Counted from the stretch's first letter, positions 49,901 to 61,696 are shown. The stretch: 64,000 nucleotides of DNA from Mesorhizobium carmichaelinearum (GCF_900199455.1 NZ_FZQR01000008.1:264798-328797), one strand, 5' to 3'. Made by a program: numbers and translations. The notes: a model not told the origin generated them from the letters alone.

Positions 49901-52900
49901 AGTTTCTGTACATTGGCGGCGTCGGTCAGGCTGAGGCCCATATGGCGGGTCTGTACCTGGCTGCGCGTCCAGGCAAGCATGGCCTGGCGGGCAAAGCTCT
50001 CCTGATGGTCGAGGCGGTTTATCGCCTCTTCCAGCTCGGGGCGGTTGGCTCCGACCACGGTCCAGAAGGTCAGCGATATCTTCTTGTTGGCGGGCACGCG
50101 CACCTGACGGCGCAGCGAGGCGATGGGATCGAGCGTGAAGCCGGAATGGCCGCCGAGCCTGGCGCCCGGATCGAAGGCGGCGGCATCGACGATGGAGCGG
50201 CCACGGCCGATGAAGGCACGCCTGTCGGTCTCGGCCTCGGCATCACGCGCCGGTCCGGACGGATCGGTGACGAAATGCGCCAGGGTGATATCGGGCTCGC
50301 TGGTTTCGCGCTTGCGGCGCGTGGCGAAGATCGCGCCGTTGTTGGCAGCGATTTCGGTCTCCACGAACATCTTCGAGAAGGCCGGATGCGCGTTGTCGGA
50401 AGCCTCCGAACCCAGCACCAGCTCGGCAAAGGACGTCACCTCGATGTGACGGTCGGATGTGCTTTCATTGTAGAGCGTGATGCGACGGCCTTCGCCATTG
50501 CCTTCGGAAACGACGATGCATTCAACCTCGGAGCGCAACGTGCCGACCGATTTGACGAAGCTCGCCTTGTCGTCGGAGAACAGGGTCTGCGCCTTCTCCT
50601 CAGGCGCGCGCTTTGGCTCCGCCGTCGCCGACCACCAGTCACCCGTGCTGACGTCACGCAGGAAGATATAGGAGCCCAAACGGTCCTCGACCGGGTCCGG
50701 CTGCCAGCGGGTCACTGACAGATCGCCCCAGCGGCTGTAGCCGGAGCCTGTCGCGGTCACCATCACCGAATAGCGGCCGTTCGACATCACATTGGTCGAA
50801 CGCAATGCCCGCAGGGGATCGAGCACAATGCGGGTGTCGGGGCTCTCGGTCTCGGTCTCGTCTTTCGCGCGCTCGTCAGCTTCGGTCCTGACGGTCGCGG
50901 TCGGGATGTCGCGCGGCGCCCTCTCCTGCAGCAAGAGTTCGGCCGATTCAATGACCGGATCGCTGTGGAAACGGTCGCGCAGGCGGCCCTCGAAGATCGC
51001 GTCGGCGACCGCCGCGATCGACATGCCCGAATGGTGCGCATAGTAGTTCAGAACGACCGCGTGGTTGGTGCCTTCAGGCACGCGCTGCGGCGTGAAATCG
51101 ACAGCATCGTAATAGCCATGCGGGCCAAGCGCACCGATCTCGCGCAGACGCTCAAGATTATGCACGGCTTCACGCGGGTTGAACTGCGCCGCCAGTATGG
51201 TGGCGTAAGGCGCGATCACCGTGTTCTGGCCAAGGCCGCGCTTCAGCCCAAGCCCGGGCACGCCGAAATTGGTGTACTGATAGGTCAGTTCCCGGTCGCG
51301 GGCGTTGTAGGCGGCTTCCGAAATGCCCCACGGCACGTTTTTCTGCCGGCCGTACTGCATCTGGCGCTTGATGATCAGCTTGCTCGTCTGGTTGAGGATC
51401 GAGCCTTGCGGCTCCTTCATCACCAGCGGCGGCATCAGATACTCGAACATCGAGCCCGACCAGGACATCAGCGCGCCCTGGAACCCGATCTCGACGATCG
51501 GGCGGCCGAGCCGGAACCAGTGCTCGGTCGGCAGGTCGCCCTTGGCGATGGCGAACAGGCTGGTCAGCCGCGCCTCGGATGCGAGAAGGTCGTAGCAGCT
51601 TTCGTCGAGCTGGTGCTCCTCGACGCGGTAGCCGATCGACAGCAGCTTGCGTTCCGGCCGCATCAGGAAGGCGAATTCCATCTCGAAGGCGAAACGGCGC
51701 GTACGCTCGCGCAAGGTCAGGAGCTTGGCGCGCAGCGCCTCGACGGCGTTGTCGTCGCTGTGGGCGTCGTGAACATGCGCCTCGCAGGTAGCCTCGAGCC
51801 TCGCTGCCCAGTCGACGATGACATCGCTCTGGGCCGATGCCGCCTCGGTGTGGATGGCGGTCGCCAGCTTGCGGATCTCGCCCGCCAGCACGGCGAGGTT
51901 GATGGTGCGGATCGAGGCCATTTCCGGCTGCGCCTTGATCGTTTCGACGGCGCGCCGCATGCCGTCCAGGCGATCGACGAGACGCTGGCGCAGAGGCCTG
52001 AGCTGACGACGGTCGTCGGGCAACTGATCGAGGCTTTCGCTCAGAATGGTGACCGTATCGAGAATGCCTTCGAAATCGCCCTGGAGGTGAACGGACGGTG
52101 CTTCCGCCCATTCGGCACAGGCAGCCGCCACCGCCACCAGGTGGCCGGCGAGATTGCCGCTGTCGACGGCCGAAATATAGAGCGGGTAGAGCGGCTTCAG
52201 CGTCGTGGTGTCATACCAGTTGAAGAGATGGCCACGGTGGCGCGGCATGCTCTCTATGGTCGTCATGGTGGCGTCGATGCGGGTGATGGCATCCGACAGG
52301 CTGATCCAGCCGAAATCACGCGCCGAAACGACCGACAGCAGATAGACGCCGACATTGGTCGGCGACGTGCGCGGTGCCACGACGGGTGCCGGGCTTTCCT
52401 GGAAGTTGTCCGGTGGCAGATTGTGGTGCTCTTCGGTGACGAAGCTCTCGAAATAGTGCCAGGTGCGTCGCGCCACGGTGCGCAGCGCATGGATGTCGGC
52501 CTGCGATATGCGCAGGCGATCCTCGGTTTCGGCCGAGCGGCTGATCCAGCTGGCGATCGCCGGCGAGCCGATCCAGAACAGGGCGAAGAAGAAGGCGACG
52601 AAGGCGCCGGTGGAATCGGCCAGCACCGGAATGGCGAGGCCAACGAAGCCGATGATCACGGCGCCGTACATCATGCCGTAGTAGGAACCGACATCATTGT
52701 CGCCGGCCTTGTGCGCCTGCGAGGCGGTGCGCCATTCCAGGAGGTTCTGGCGGCTGACGAACAGCCGGTAGAGCGTGCGCACGATGGCGTCGCCCATCAT
52801 CCAGGCGTTGTGCGCCATCAGCACGATCTTCAGCGCCACCATGGCGGTGCCGAAGGCGACGTCGCGTGCAAGGGCCGAGAAATGGCCGCGCGGCGTCTGG

Positions 52901-55521
52901 TCGCCGCTCTTGGGCAGGATGGCGTTGACGACGTCGAAGGTCGGCGCCATGAACAGGCTGAGGATCAGCAGGGCCTGCCATTGCGCGGCCTGCGTGAAGG
53001 GCAGCAAGGTCCAGCCGGCAATCGCCGCCATCACCCAGAAGATCGGCGTCAGCGAGCGGCGCAGATTATCGACCATCTTCCAGCGCGACAGGGCCGGAAC
53101 GCCGGAGCGCGGATCGAGGATGAAGCCCAGCAGCTGCCAGTCGCCGCGTGCCCAGCGGTGGTGGCGCGAGGCGTCGACCGAGTAGCGGGTCGGGTAGTCC
53201 TCGACCAGTTCGACGTCGGTGACAAGTGCTGCGCGCGCCAGCGCGCCTTCGAGCAGATCGTGGCTGAGGACGGTGTTTTCCTCGATGCGGCCTTGCAGGG
53301 CGGCCTCGAAGGCATCGACGTGGTAGAGGCCCTTGCCGGTGAAAGACCCATCGCTGAAGACGTCCTGATAAAGGTCGGAGACGGCGAAGACGTAGGGGTC
53401 CAGACCGCGATTGGCCGAGAACACACGCTGGAAGAACGAAGCCTCGTCGCCTGATGTCAGCGACGCGGTGATGCGCGGCTGCAGGATCGTGTAGCCGGCA
53501 GTAACAACGCGTTTGGTGGCGTCGAAATGCGGGCGGTTGAGCGGATGGCAGAGCTTGCCGACGAGGCTCGCCACCGCATCGCGGGTGGTGCGCGTGTCGG
53601 CGTCGAGCGTCATCACATGGACGACTTTTTCCGGCAGCGGCACTTCGAGCGGCAGGAAAGTGGTGTCGCTGTCGCCACGCAGCAAAAGGTCAAGCTCATG
53701 CAGCTTGCCGCGCTTGCGCTCCCAGCCCATCCAGGCCCCTTGAGCCGCGTTGAAGAGCCGGCGGCGGTGCAGGATGTAGAAGCGCGGCGCGCCTTCGGAG
53801 GGATAGCGGGCGTTGAGACGGGCGATCTCGGCACGGGCATATTCGAGGATCTCGGTGTCCGCCGCGTCGATCTCGATCTTGCTGTCGGGCCAGTCCGACA
53901 GCAGCGCGAAATGGATCTCGTCCACCAGATTGGCAAGGTAGTGCACTTCGAGGTTGCGGATGTTTTCCTCGACATCGTCGCGCGAGCCGATCAGCGACGG
54001 CACAACCACCAGAGTGCGCGCCTCGGGTGGCACGCCGTGCCGATAGTCATAGCCGATCAGGCGTGTCGGTTTGAGGAACAGCGAGACCACGGTGTTGAAG
54101 AAGGCCAGCGCGCCCTCGCTCGCCGGCACGGCAAACAGCGCCAGCATCACGATGATCGAGGTCACCGACAGGCCGAGATGGGCCAACGCATTGCCGGTGA
54201 GGACAAGAAGCAGGGCCGTCAGGGCGAAGACCGGCAGGACGATGCCTAGCCATCCGGTCTTGGCGAAGGTCCGCTTCACCGTCTGGCTGATGGTCGGCCG
54301 ATAGCCGATCGCTTTTTCCAGCTCCAGTCGGCGCGGGCCGACGAGGAAGAAGCCGACATCGGTATGCGCGGACGGAGCCGGAGTGGAATCGTCGCCATCA
54401 CCAACCGATGCGTGTTCACTGGCGGCGTGTTCACTGGCGGCTTGACCGGCCAGTTCAATCGCCTTTTCGGCGACGCGGTATTCCGACAGGTTCGAGCGGC
54501 GCGCCAGTTCCTCGATCGCGGTGCGGTATTGGTCGCGCGAGAAGAAGTCGAGCGCGGCGAAATCGGTGCGCTCGCGCAGCACGGTATCGATGCGGCTGAC
54601 GCCTTCGAACCACACGGTCCAGTCGACGTCGTTGATGAGGCGCAGGCCTCGGATGATGTTGCCGGTCGTCACATTGCCGCTGGACAGCGTGTGATGCTCG
54701 GAGATGATGATCTCCTCGGCATCGGAGCCGGTCTTTTCGAGCTCGCCTTCCAGCCATTCCAGGGCCTTGCCGGCATTCTGCGATCCATCGCGCAAGCGAT
54801 AGAGAAGCTGCGTGGCAAAGGTGGTGTCCTGCGCATGCGCACTGAAATTGGCCAGGATTGCCTGCCGGTCGGCGCTGTCGTCGGTCGCGAGAACCTTGTC
54901 AGCCACATCGTTGGATATCTGGCGCATCTGGCGGGTGCGATTGACCCTGACGGCGAGCCGGCGGAGATTTTCGATCAGCACGAAGCGCAGCAGCGACGGC
55001 AGCGCCCAGAGTTCACCGATCTTCAGCGGCTCGACCGACTGAAACCCCTGGACGATCGCCTTGAACATGGTCGCCGAGACGGAACTGTCCGAATGCGCCA
55101 CATAGGTCCAGGCCAGCGCCAGCGCGCGCGGCACGGTGCCGCCACCAGGGAGTTTCAGCGTCGGCAGCTGGCGATAAAAGCGGCGCGGCAGGTCGCGCTT
55201 GACCTGGAAAATGGTCTCCTCGACCAGATAGTTGTTGTCGAGCAGCCATTGCGCGGCCGGGGTGATCGTTTCGCCCTTGGCCTGCGCAGCATTGGTCGAC
55301 CGGTAGACTTCGAGGATCTTCTTGGCGCTGTCGCGGATGCGGACCTGGAAATCGAACGGGATGAGGCCGAACAGGTCGGTGAGATCGCCCTTTGCCAGGC
55401 TTTCGCCGAGCAACCGAAGACGCTCCTCGGGCAGGAATGTCGACCGTATCGGCTCTTCCGTGATGGCCGGAAAGCTCGCGCTTGTCTTCTCGATCTGGGC
55501 AGGATTCGTCTGAATATTCAT
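46918..55521 (-). CDS. ndvB: cyclic beta-1,2-glucan synthase
   Basis: 2867 residues, within the usual range for NdvB/ChvB. It makes, elongates and closes periplasmic cyclic glucan needed for osmoadaptation and symbiosis. The N-terminal region (to about 410) precedes membrane helices (about 425-480 and 830-1010). Between them lies a GT84 glycosyltransferase, with TLDADTRTTRDAV at its core. A glucoamylase-like transglycosylation region follows (about 1030-1440, including MSWSGSMFEYLMPP). Two beta-sandwich parts and a GH94-like phosphorylase C-terminus (GGDWNDGMNRVG) come last. Long frames on the other strand are shadows. Confidence 0.97.
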   Translation of the reverse strand: MNIQTNPAQIEKTSASFPAITEEPIRSTFLPEERLRLLGESLAKGDLTDLFGLIPFDFQVRIRDSAKKILEVYRSTNAAQAKGETITPAAQWLLDNNYLVEETIFQVKRDLPRRFYRQLPTLKLPGGGTVPRALALAWTYVAHSDSSVSATMFKAIVQGFQSVEPLKIGELWALPSLLRFVLIENLRRLAVRVNRTRQMRQISNDVADKVLATDDSADRQAILANFSAHAQDTTFATQLLYRLRDGSQNAGKALEWLEGELEKTGSDAEEIIISEHHTLSSGNVTTGNIIRGLRLINDVDWTVWFEGVSRIDTVLRERTDFAALDFFSRDQYRTAIEELARRSNLSEYRVAEKAIELAGQAASEHAASEHASVGDGDDSTPAPSAHTDVGFFLVGPRRLELEKAIGYRPTISQTVKRTFAKTGWLGIVLPVFALTALLLVLTGNALAHLGLSVTSIIVMLALFAVPASEGALAFFNTVVSLFLKPTRLIGYDYRHGVPPEARTLVVVPSLIGSRDDVEENIRNLEVHYLANLVDEIHFALLSDWPDSKIEIDAADTEILEYARAEIARLNARYPSEGAPRFYILHRRRLFNAAQGAWMGWERKRGKLHELDLLLRGDSDTTFLPLEVPLPEKVVHVMTLDADTRTTRDAVASLVGKLCHPLNRPHFDATKRVVTAGYTILQPRITASLTSGDEASFFQRVFSANRGLDPYVFAVSDLYQDVFSDGSFTGKGLYHVDAFEAALQGRIEENTVLSHDLLEGALARAALVTDVELVEDYPTRYSVDASRHHRWARGDWQLLGFILDPRSGVPALSRWKMVDNLRRSLTPIFWVMAAIAGWTLLPFTQAAQWQALLILSLFMAPTFDVVNAILPKSGDQTPRGHFSALARDVAFGTAMVALKIVLMAHNAWMMGDAIVRTLYRLFVSRQNLLEWRTASQAHKAGDNDVGSYYGMMYGAVIIGFVGLAIPVLADSTGAFVAFFFALFWIGSPAIASWISRSAETEDRLRISQADIHALRTVARRTWHYFESFVTEEHHNLPPDNFQESPAPVVAPRTSPTNVGVYLLSVVSARDFGWISLSDAITRIDATMTTIESMPRHRGHLFNWYDTTTLKPLYPLYISAVDSGNLAGHLVAVAAACAEWAEAPSVHLQGDFEGILDTVTILSESLDQLPDDRRQLRPLRQRLVDRLDGMRRAVETIKAQPEMASIRTINLAVLAGEIRKLATAIHTEAASAQSDVIVDWAARLEATCEAHVHDAHSDDNAVEALRAKLLTLRERTRRFAFEMEFAFLMRPERKLLSIGYRVEEHQLDESCYDLLASEARLTSLFAIAKGDLPTEHWFRLGRPIVEIGFQGALMSWSGSMFEYLMPPLVMKEPQGSILNQTSKLIIKRQMQYGRQKNVPWGISEAAYNARDRELTYQYTNFGVPGLGLKRGLGQNTVIAPYATILAAQFNPREAVHNLERLREIGALGPHGYYDAVDFTPQRVPEGTNHAVVLNYYAHHSGMSIAAVADAIFEGRLRDRFHSDPVIESAELLLQERAPRDIPTATVRTEADERAKDETETESPDTRIVLDPLRALRSTNVMSNGRYSVMVTATGSGYSRWGDLSVTRWQPDPVEDRLGSYIFLRDVSTGDWWSATAEPKRAPEEKAQTLFSDDKASFVKSVGTLRSEVECIVVSEGNGEGRRITLYNESTSDRHIEVTSFAELVLGSEASDNAHPAFSKMFVETEIAANNGAIFATRRKRETSEPDITLAHFVTDPSGPARDAEAETDRRAFIGRGRSIVDAAAFDPGARLGGHSGFTLDPIASLRRQVRVPANKKISLTFWTVVGANRPELEEAINRLDHQESFARQAMLAWTRSQVQTRHMGLSLTDAANVQKLARYLIYPDAFLRLPAESIASGLGKQSSLWPTSISGDFPIFLVRIGDVADLEIVAQALRFQEYMRTRGMMIDFVVVNEQASSYVQDLQRAVETLCENSRLRGKELGPRQHIFAVRRDLMEETTYKTLLAVARVVLHTRNGTIFDQIERAEAAALQARDTLLPTGLPTLREIPAPAYTVHAFASQAVADVSADGTGLSQWNGFGGFDGDGRHYVVRLAGRRTTPQPWINVVSNASFGFHTSAEGAAFTWSRNSRDYQLTPWSNDPVSNRPGEGVYIYDQASGRAFSPIAAVVRDPSMTYEAWHGQGFSTFRSKRGPLSMDLTHVVDPVDPVKITRLRIQNSGSVPARLRVYAYAEWVLGGHRSRTAATIVPSRDGATGALLAQNPYGLDFSERVAFLAADAAVHSVTTDRSEFLGRHGSSELPQAVLTGAALSGRVEAGDDPCAAIARDVEIPAGGDVTLLWLLGDADTPAQASALVQTHRGKDFDQRLADNEREWRAFLDTIQVETPDKTLDAMVNHWLPYQSLACRIRARSAFYQASGAFGFRDQLQDTLALLAHDPTLARDQILNAARRQFPEGDVQHWWLPRTGAGVRTMISDDVVWLAHATARYLSVTGDAAILKEQLPFIDGQALGEGEHDAFFTPEILKKTVSLYDHCARALDLAIKRSSPAGLPLILGGDWNDGMNRVGEHGKGESVWLGWFLLKTLGDFAAVAKSEGDSKRAQAWAKHAEALKRALESTAWDGEWYRRGSFDDGTALGSRTSEECRIDSIAQSWSVLSGEGDPARSTTAMQQATSLLVDDKLKIVKLFTPPFSKTQKDPGYIKSYPPGVRENGGQYTHAATWFVIALAEMGQTDEAYRCFSMLNPVNHASDEASAEQYRVEPYVVAADIYAGDDKGGRGGWTWYTGSAGWLYRAAVEGILGIERRGKQITFRPKLPSHWDGYHATLKMLGAEIKVHVVRDKKTKTISLEVDGSKTKSASFEPKAGTKTEIVVKIPG

Positions 55522-55809
55522 TGAAAATTCCGTAAGCGGGCACTCAGCGGCGTCACCGCCACGGCAATGGCCCTAAAACCGGTTCAAATGCAATTGGTTG
55601 CATCAACCCCTATGCCGAAAGTTTGTTTCCGCACCACGACAGGGCGTCATCTTTCGACCAAACTCAAAGACGAGCGCCCCTCGCTCCCGTCGGGATCGAT
55701 CGACGGGGAGGATTCGGGCTTTTTCGTGATGCCGGCAAGAGCTTACGCTATATTTCGCCGGCATTGCGATCATGTTTGGAAACAGGCGGTAACCGTTGGC
55801 GCGAAAGCA
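55522..55809. other. intergenic region between ndvB start and hutD stop
   Basis: 288 bases with no supported gene; short forward frames lack ribosome binding sites. It must contain the ndvB promoter, which I could not place with confidence. Confidence 0.3.
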
Positions 55810-56388
55810 TCAGGCCGCGGTGGTTATCCGGACCACGAACAGCGTCGTATCCCGAGCCGGCTCAACCCGCAGGACGGAAGCATCCGACCCGAGCAGCAGC
55901 GTGTCGAGCGGGCCGAGGCGAATTGACTGAGCTTCGGGGAAAACAGCTTCGCCCTTGTGACAAAGGATGAGGGTCGAACCGGCGCGGGTTGCGATGTCCA
56001 CAGGCCGCGAAACCGCCAGACGCTCGACCGAATGCAGCATGCGGCCACGGCGCGTCATGACGTTGAGGTCGGTGATCGGGCCGGCGATCAGCGCAGCACT
56101 GGTCGGCAGGTCGGCTGGAAAGGCATAAGGCTGGGAAACCGGTGTCAGCCGGGCCGCCGGTTGGCCGGCGACATCAAGCACCATCCCCTCGCCTTCCAGC
56201 ACCGACAGCGTGCGGTCGATGCCGGTAAAGCTGGAGAACGGCCCGCTGCCCTCGACGCGCGCCATCGAGACGCGCCAGTCGAACGCGTCGAGACCGGCGC
56301 TGTCAGGCGAAACGGCGACCTCGGTCGTCGTGCCGCCGCCGTTCTTCCACGGCATGACGCGGTAGTCAGCGGCACGAAGGATGCGCAT
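55810..56388 (-). CDS. hutD: HutD-family protein
   Basis: 192 residues from ATG 56388, four bases after the hutU stop. Double-cupin HutD fold with the family start ADYRVMPWKNGGGTTTEVAV. Proposed in Pseudomonas to govern or limit histidine breakdown, perhaps by binding formylglutamate; it has no known catalytic step. Last gene of the leftward hut operon. Confidence 0.9.
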   Translation of the reverse strand: MRILRAADYRVMPWKNGGGTTTEVAVSPDSAGLDAFDWRVSMARVEGSGPFSSFTGIDRTLSVLEGEGMVLDVAGQPAARLTPVSQPYAFPADLPTSAALIAGPITDLNVMTRRGRMLHSVERLAVSRPVDIATRAGSTLILCHKGEAVFPEAQSIRLGPLDTLLLGSDASVLRVEPARDTTLFVVRITTAA

Positions 56389-56392
56389 GATG

Positions 56393-58066
<1,674 letters not shown>

Positions 58067-58089
58067 TGTCCCTTTCGGATGGCGGCGCG

Positions 58090-58902
58090 TCAGCGCCCTG
58101 CCCAGTCAATGGCGGTTTGAAGGATTTTGGTCAGTGTGGCGCGGATCGGCGCGGCAAACTCGGCGTCATAAGGAACCGGCCAATTGTCCGGCTCGCCCTT
58201 GGCCTCGGGCTCGCGCAGATAGCCGCGATCGGCGAGTTCCATCTGCAACGCATGGTAGCCGCCTTGCGGATTGCCGAAGTAGCGCGTGATCCAGCCACCC
58301 TTGAAGCGGCCGTTGATGACATAGCTTTTACCGCTTTCAGCCACGATCTGGCCGACCAATGCCTGCAGCGTCGGGTCGGCGGTCTGGCCGTCATTGGTGC
58401 CGAGATTGAACACCGGCAGGGTGCCGTAGAACAGGCGCGGCAGCACCGAACGGATCGAGTGGCAATCGTAGATGACGATTTTTTCGTGCAGGCCGCGCAG
58501 CCTGACGGCCTGGGCCGCCAGCATTTCATGGTAGGGCACGAAATAGGATATGCGGCGCTGGTCTATCTCCGCCGGCGTCGGCTCTTCGCCGGGCAGGTAA
58601 AGCGGATCGCCGTCGAAAGTCTCCGTCGGGCAAAGGGTCGTCGTTGTCTGCCCCGGATAGAGCGACGCGCCGGAAGGATCACGGTTGACGTCGATGACCG
58701 TGCGCGAGATCGACGTATGCACCACCGTCGCGCCAAGGCCGGCGGCAAAATCGTAGAGATTGTCGATCCACCAGTCGCAATCGCGGCGGCCGAGCCAGGG
58801 CGAGACCAGCCGGTTGTCGATTCCGGCGAGATCGGTGCCGGTATGCGGGATCGACACCAGCAGAGGTGCCGTGCCTTCCGTCACTGTCAGCCAGTCGGTC
58901 AT
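58090..58902 (-). CDS. hutG: N-formylglutamate deformylase
   Basis: 270 residues. Hydrolyses N-formylglutamate to glutamate and formate, the last step of the five-enzyme route. The metal and substrate motifs are seen: SIPHTGT near residue 18, SRTVIDVNRDPSG near 66 and YDCHSIRS near 145. Starts one base after the hutH stop. This is the deformylase type, not the arginase-like HutG, which agrees with the presence of hutF. Confidence 0.93.
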   Translation of the reverse strand: MTDWLTVTEGTAPLLVSIPHTGTDLAGIDNRLVSPWLGRRDCDWWIDNLYDFAAGLGATVVHTSISRTVIDVNRDPSGASLYPGQTTTTLCPTETFDGDPLYLPGEEPTPAEIDQRRISYFVPYHEMLAAQAVRLRGLHEKIVIYDCHSIRSVLPRLFYGTLPVFNLGTNDGQTADPTLQALVGQIVAESGKSYVINGRFKGGWITRYFGNPQGGYHALQMELADRGYLREPEAKGEPDNWPVPYDAEFAAPIRATLTKILQTAIDWAGR

Positions 58903-58903
58903 G

Positions 58904-60442
58904 TCAGGCTCCCGAGATCGAAGGCAGTGTTACCGCGCCGGCCGCCTTGATCGTCGCACCGCTGCGCACCATGGCGATCGCCCTTTCCATGTCGGGGTGG
59001 AAATGCCGGTCATTGTCGAGATGCGGCACTTCGGCCCGGACCAGCTTGCGTACCGCTTCCAGCGCGTTGCTCGACGCCAGCGGCTGGTGGAAATCGCAGC
59101 CTTGCGCGGCCGCCAGCAATTCGATGCCAATCACCGCCGTCGCGTTCTCGACCATGCTAATCAGCCGGCGCGCGCCGTGCGCGGCCATCGAGACGTGGTC
59201 TTCCTGGTTGGCCGAGGTCGGGATGGAATCGACACTGGCCGGATAGGCCTTCTGCTTGTTTTCTGAAACGAGTGCCGCCGCCGTCACCTGCGGGATCATG
59301 AAGCCGGAGTTGAGGCCGGGCTTGGGCGTCAGGAAGGCTGGCATGCCGGACAGCGCCGGATCGACCAGCATGGCGATGCGGCGTTCCGAGAGCGAGCCGA
59401 TCTCGCAGACGGCCAGCGCGATCATGTCGGCGGCGAAAGCCACCGGCTCGGCGTGGAAATTGCCGCCGGAAAGGGCCGTGTCGTCCTCGGCGAAGATCAG
59501 CGGGTTGTCGGTGACGCCATTGGCTTCGGTGCCCAGCGTGTCCGCCGCCTGACGTAGCACCGTGAGCGCGGCGCCCATCACTTGCGGCTGGCAGCGCAGG
59601 CAATAGGGATCCTGGACGCGTTCGTCGCCGACACGGTGCGATTCCCTGATAGCGCTGCCGGCCATCAGATTGCGCAGAGCGTCCGCCGTCTCGATCTGGC
59701 CACGGTGCTTCCTCAGCACATGGATACGCGGATCGAACGGCGCATCGGACCCCTTGGCGGCATCGGTCGACAGCGCGCCGGCAACCAGCGCCGACTGGTA
59801 GAGCACTTCAGCCTCGAACAAGGCGGCCAGCGCATAGGCGGTGGAGAACTGCGTGCCGTTGAGCAGCGCCAGGCCTTCCTTGGCGCCCAATGTCACCGGC
59901 TCGAGCCCGTGCGAGACAAAGGCGACCTTGGCCGGGAAGCGGCCATGCGGCGTAAAGCATTCGCCGACGCCGATCATTACCGCCGTCATGTGCGATAGCG
60001 GCGCGAGGTCGCCAGACGCGCCGACGGAGCCTTGCGCCGGCACCACCGGGATGACGTCGTTGGCGAGCATCGCCTCCAGCAACTCGATGGTTTCAGAGCG
60101 CACACCCGAGGCGCCCTGCGCCAGGCTGGCAAGTTTCAGCGCCATCATCAGACGGGCAATGGCGACCGGCATCGGCTCGCCGACACCGGCGGCGTGCGAC
60201 AGGACGATGTTGCGCTGCAAGGTCTCGAGATCGCTGGCTGGGATGCGCACGCTGGCCAGTTTGCCGAAACCGGTGTTGATGCCGTAGACCGGCTCGCCCT
60301 TGGCGACGATCCTGGCGACAGCCTCGGCGCTCGCCTTGATTTTTGGACGGCAGGCATCATCCAGCTTCGGCACGGCGCCACGGTAGATGGCGCGCCAGTC
60401 GGCCAGCGTCGCGTTGCCGGGCTTCAAGGTCAGTTCGGTCAT
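58904..60442 (-). CDS. hutH: histidine ammonia-lyase
   Basis: 512 residues. Removes ammonia from histidine to give urocanate. Ala142-Ser143-Gly144 (GSVGASGDLAPLSH) form the MIO prosthetic group; Tyr53 in the VYGINTGFG loop is the usual catalytic base. ATG 60442 overlaps the hutI stop by four bases; the longer frame upstream is hutI read in another phase. Confidence 0.97.
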   Translation of the reverse strand: MTELTLKPGNATLADWRAIYRGAVPKLDDACRPKIKASAEAVARIVAKGEPVYGINTGFGKLASVRIPASDLETLQRNIVLSHAAGVGEPMPVAIARLMMALKLASLAQGASGVRSETIELLEAMLANDVIPVVPAQGSVGASGDLAPLSHMTAVMIGVGECFTPHGRFPAKVAFVSHGLEPVTLGAKEGLALLNGTQFSTAYALAALFEAEVLYQSALVAGALSTDAAKGSDAPFDPRIHVLRKHRGQIETADALRNLMAGSAIRESHRVGDERVQDPYCLRCQPQVMGAALTVLRQAADTLGTEANGVTDNPLIFAEDDTALSGGNFHAEPVAFAADMIALAVCEIGSLSERRIAMLVDPALSGMPAFLTPKPGLNSGFMIPQVTAAALVSENKQKAYPASVDSIPTSANQEDHVSMAAHGARRLISMVENATAVIGIELLAAAQGCDFHQPLASSNALEAVRKLVRAEVPHLDNDRHFHPDMERAIAMVRSGATIKAAGAVTLPSISGA

Positions 60443-61680
60443 TGTCCTCTCCAGATGCGGGCATGGAGCGGGTTGAAGCCCATGCGGTAAACGAGTTCGG
60501 CGGGTCGCTCGATGTCCCAGATCGCCAGGTCGGCGGATTTGCCAGCCTCCAGCGTGCCAGCTTTGTCGAGAAGGCCAAGCGCACGCGCGGCCTCGCGGGT
60601 GACGCCGGCGAGGCACTCATCGACGGTCAAGCCAAAGAGCGTCGCTGCCATATTCATGGTGAGCAAGAGCGAGGTAAGCGGCGAGGTGCCGGGATTGCTG
60701 TCCGTCGCCACCGCCATCTTCACGCCATGGCGGCGGAACAAGTCGACTGGCGGCTTCTTGGTTTCGCGGATGAAGTAATAGGCGCCGGGCAGGATGGTCG
60801 CCACCGTGCCGGCCTTGGCCATCGCGGCAGCGCCCGCCTCGTCGGTATATTCGAGATGGTCGGCTGACAGCGCGCCATAGCTTGCGGCAAGCGCGGCGCC
60901 ATGCAGGTTGGACAGTTGGTCGGCGTGAAGCTTGACCGGCAGGCCCAGGGCCTTGGCGGCATCGAAAACGCGCGCCATCTGCTCCGGCGAGAACGCTATG
61001 CCTTCGCAAAAACCGTCGACCGCATCGGCCAGGCCCTCGGCGGCAACCGCCGGTATGATGGTTCCGGCGACGAGATCGATGAAGGCGTCCTTGTCGCCCT
61101 TGGCTTCGGGCGGCAGCGCGTGCGCGGCGAGGCACGTCGTGCGGACGGTGACGGGACGCTCATTGGCCAGCCGGCGGGCGGCGCGCAGCGACTTCTTCTC
61201 ATTGTCGAGATCGAGGCCGTAGCCCGATTTGACTTCGACCGTCGTGGCACCTTCGGCCATCAGTGCATCGAGGCGCGGCAGCGTCTGGGCAACGAGTTCA
61301 TCCTCGCTGGCAGCGCGCAGCGACTTGACCGACGACACAATGCCGCCACCGGCGCGGGCGACTTCCTCATAGGTGGCGCCAGCCAGCCGCATCTCGAATT
61401 CATTGGCGCGGTTGCCGGCATAGACAAGATGCGTGTGGCAATCGATCAGGCCGGGCGTGATCCAGCGGCCCTCGCAATCGATCGTCTCGGCGCCCTGTCC
61501 TGCCGAAGCCGGCATCGAGGCCTCCGCGCCGGCATAAACAATGAGACCGTCGCGCGCGGCGATCGCGCCTTTCTCGACAATGCCGAGGCCGGCCACACCG
61601 TCGGCCATGGTCGCCAGGCGCGCATTGCGCCAGACACGAAGGCCGCTCTTCCCGTTTGCTCCACCCATCATCTTTTCCAT
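60439..61680 (-). CDS. hutI: imidazolonepropionase
   Basis: 413 residues of the amidohydrolase superfamily. Opens imidazolone propionate to N-formiminoglutamate. Metal ligands are in DCHTHLVYAG (near residue 80), in KLHADQLS and in ATDSNPG. First gene of the leftward operon, 17 bases from the palindromic operator. Confidence 0.96.
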   Translation of the reverse strand: MEKMMGGANGKSGLRVWRNARLATMADGVAGLGIVEKGAIAARDGLIVYAGAEASMPASAGQGAETIDCEGRWITPGLIDCHTHLVYAGNRANEFEMRLAGATYEEVARAGGGIVSSVKSLRAASEDELVAQTLPRLDALMAEGATTVEVKSGYGLDLDNEKKSLRAARRLANERPVTVRTTCLAAHALPPEAKGDKDAFIDLVAGTIIPAVAAEGLADAVDGFCEGIAFSPEQMARVFDAAKALGLPVKLHADQLSNLHGAALAASYGALSADHLEYTDEAGAAAMAKAGTVATILPGAYYFIRETKKPPVDLFRRHGVKMAVATDSNPGTSPLTSLLLTMNMAATLFGLTVDECLAGVTREAARALGLLDKAGTLEAGKSADLAIWDIERPAELVYRMGFNPLHARIWRGQ

Positions 61681-61696
61681 TTGAAAGGACGGCGAT

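Noticed and set aside
47041..53454. Two very long forward frames (1225 and 829 codons) opposite ndvB
   Set aside because: Both are antisense shadows of ndvB; the reverse frame shows all cyclic-glucan synthase motifs.
55567..55970. Forward frames upstream of hutD
   Set aside because: They run into hutD on the opposite strand and have no start signals.
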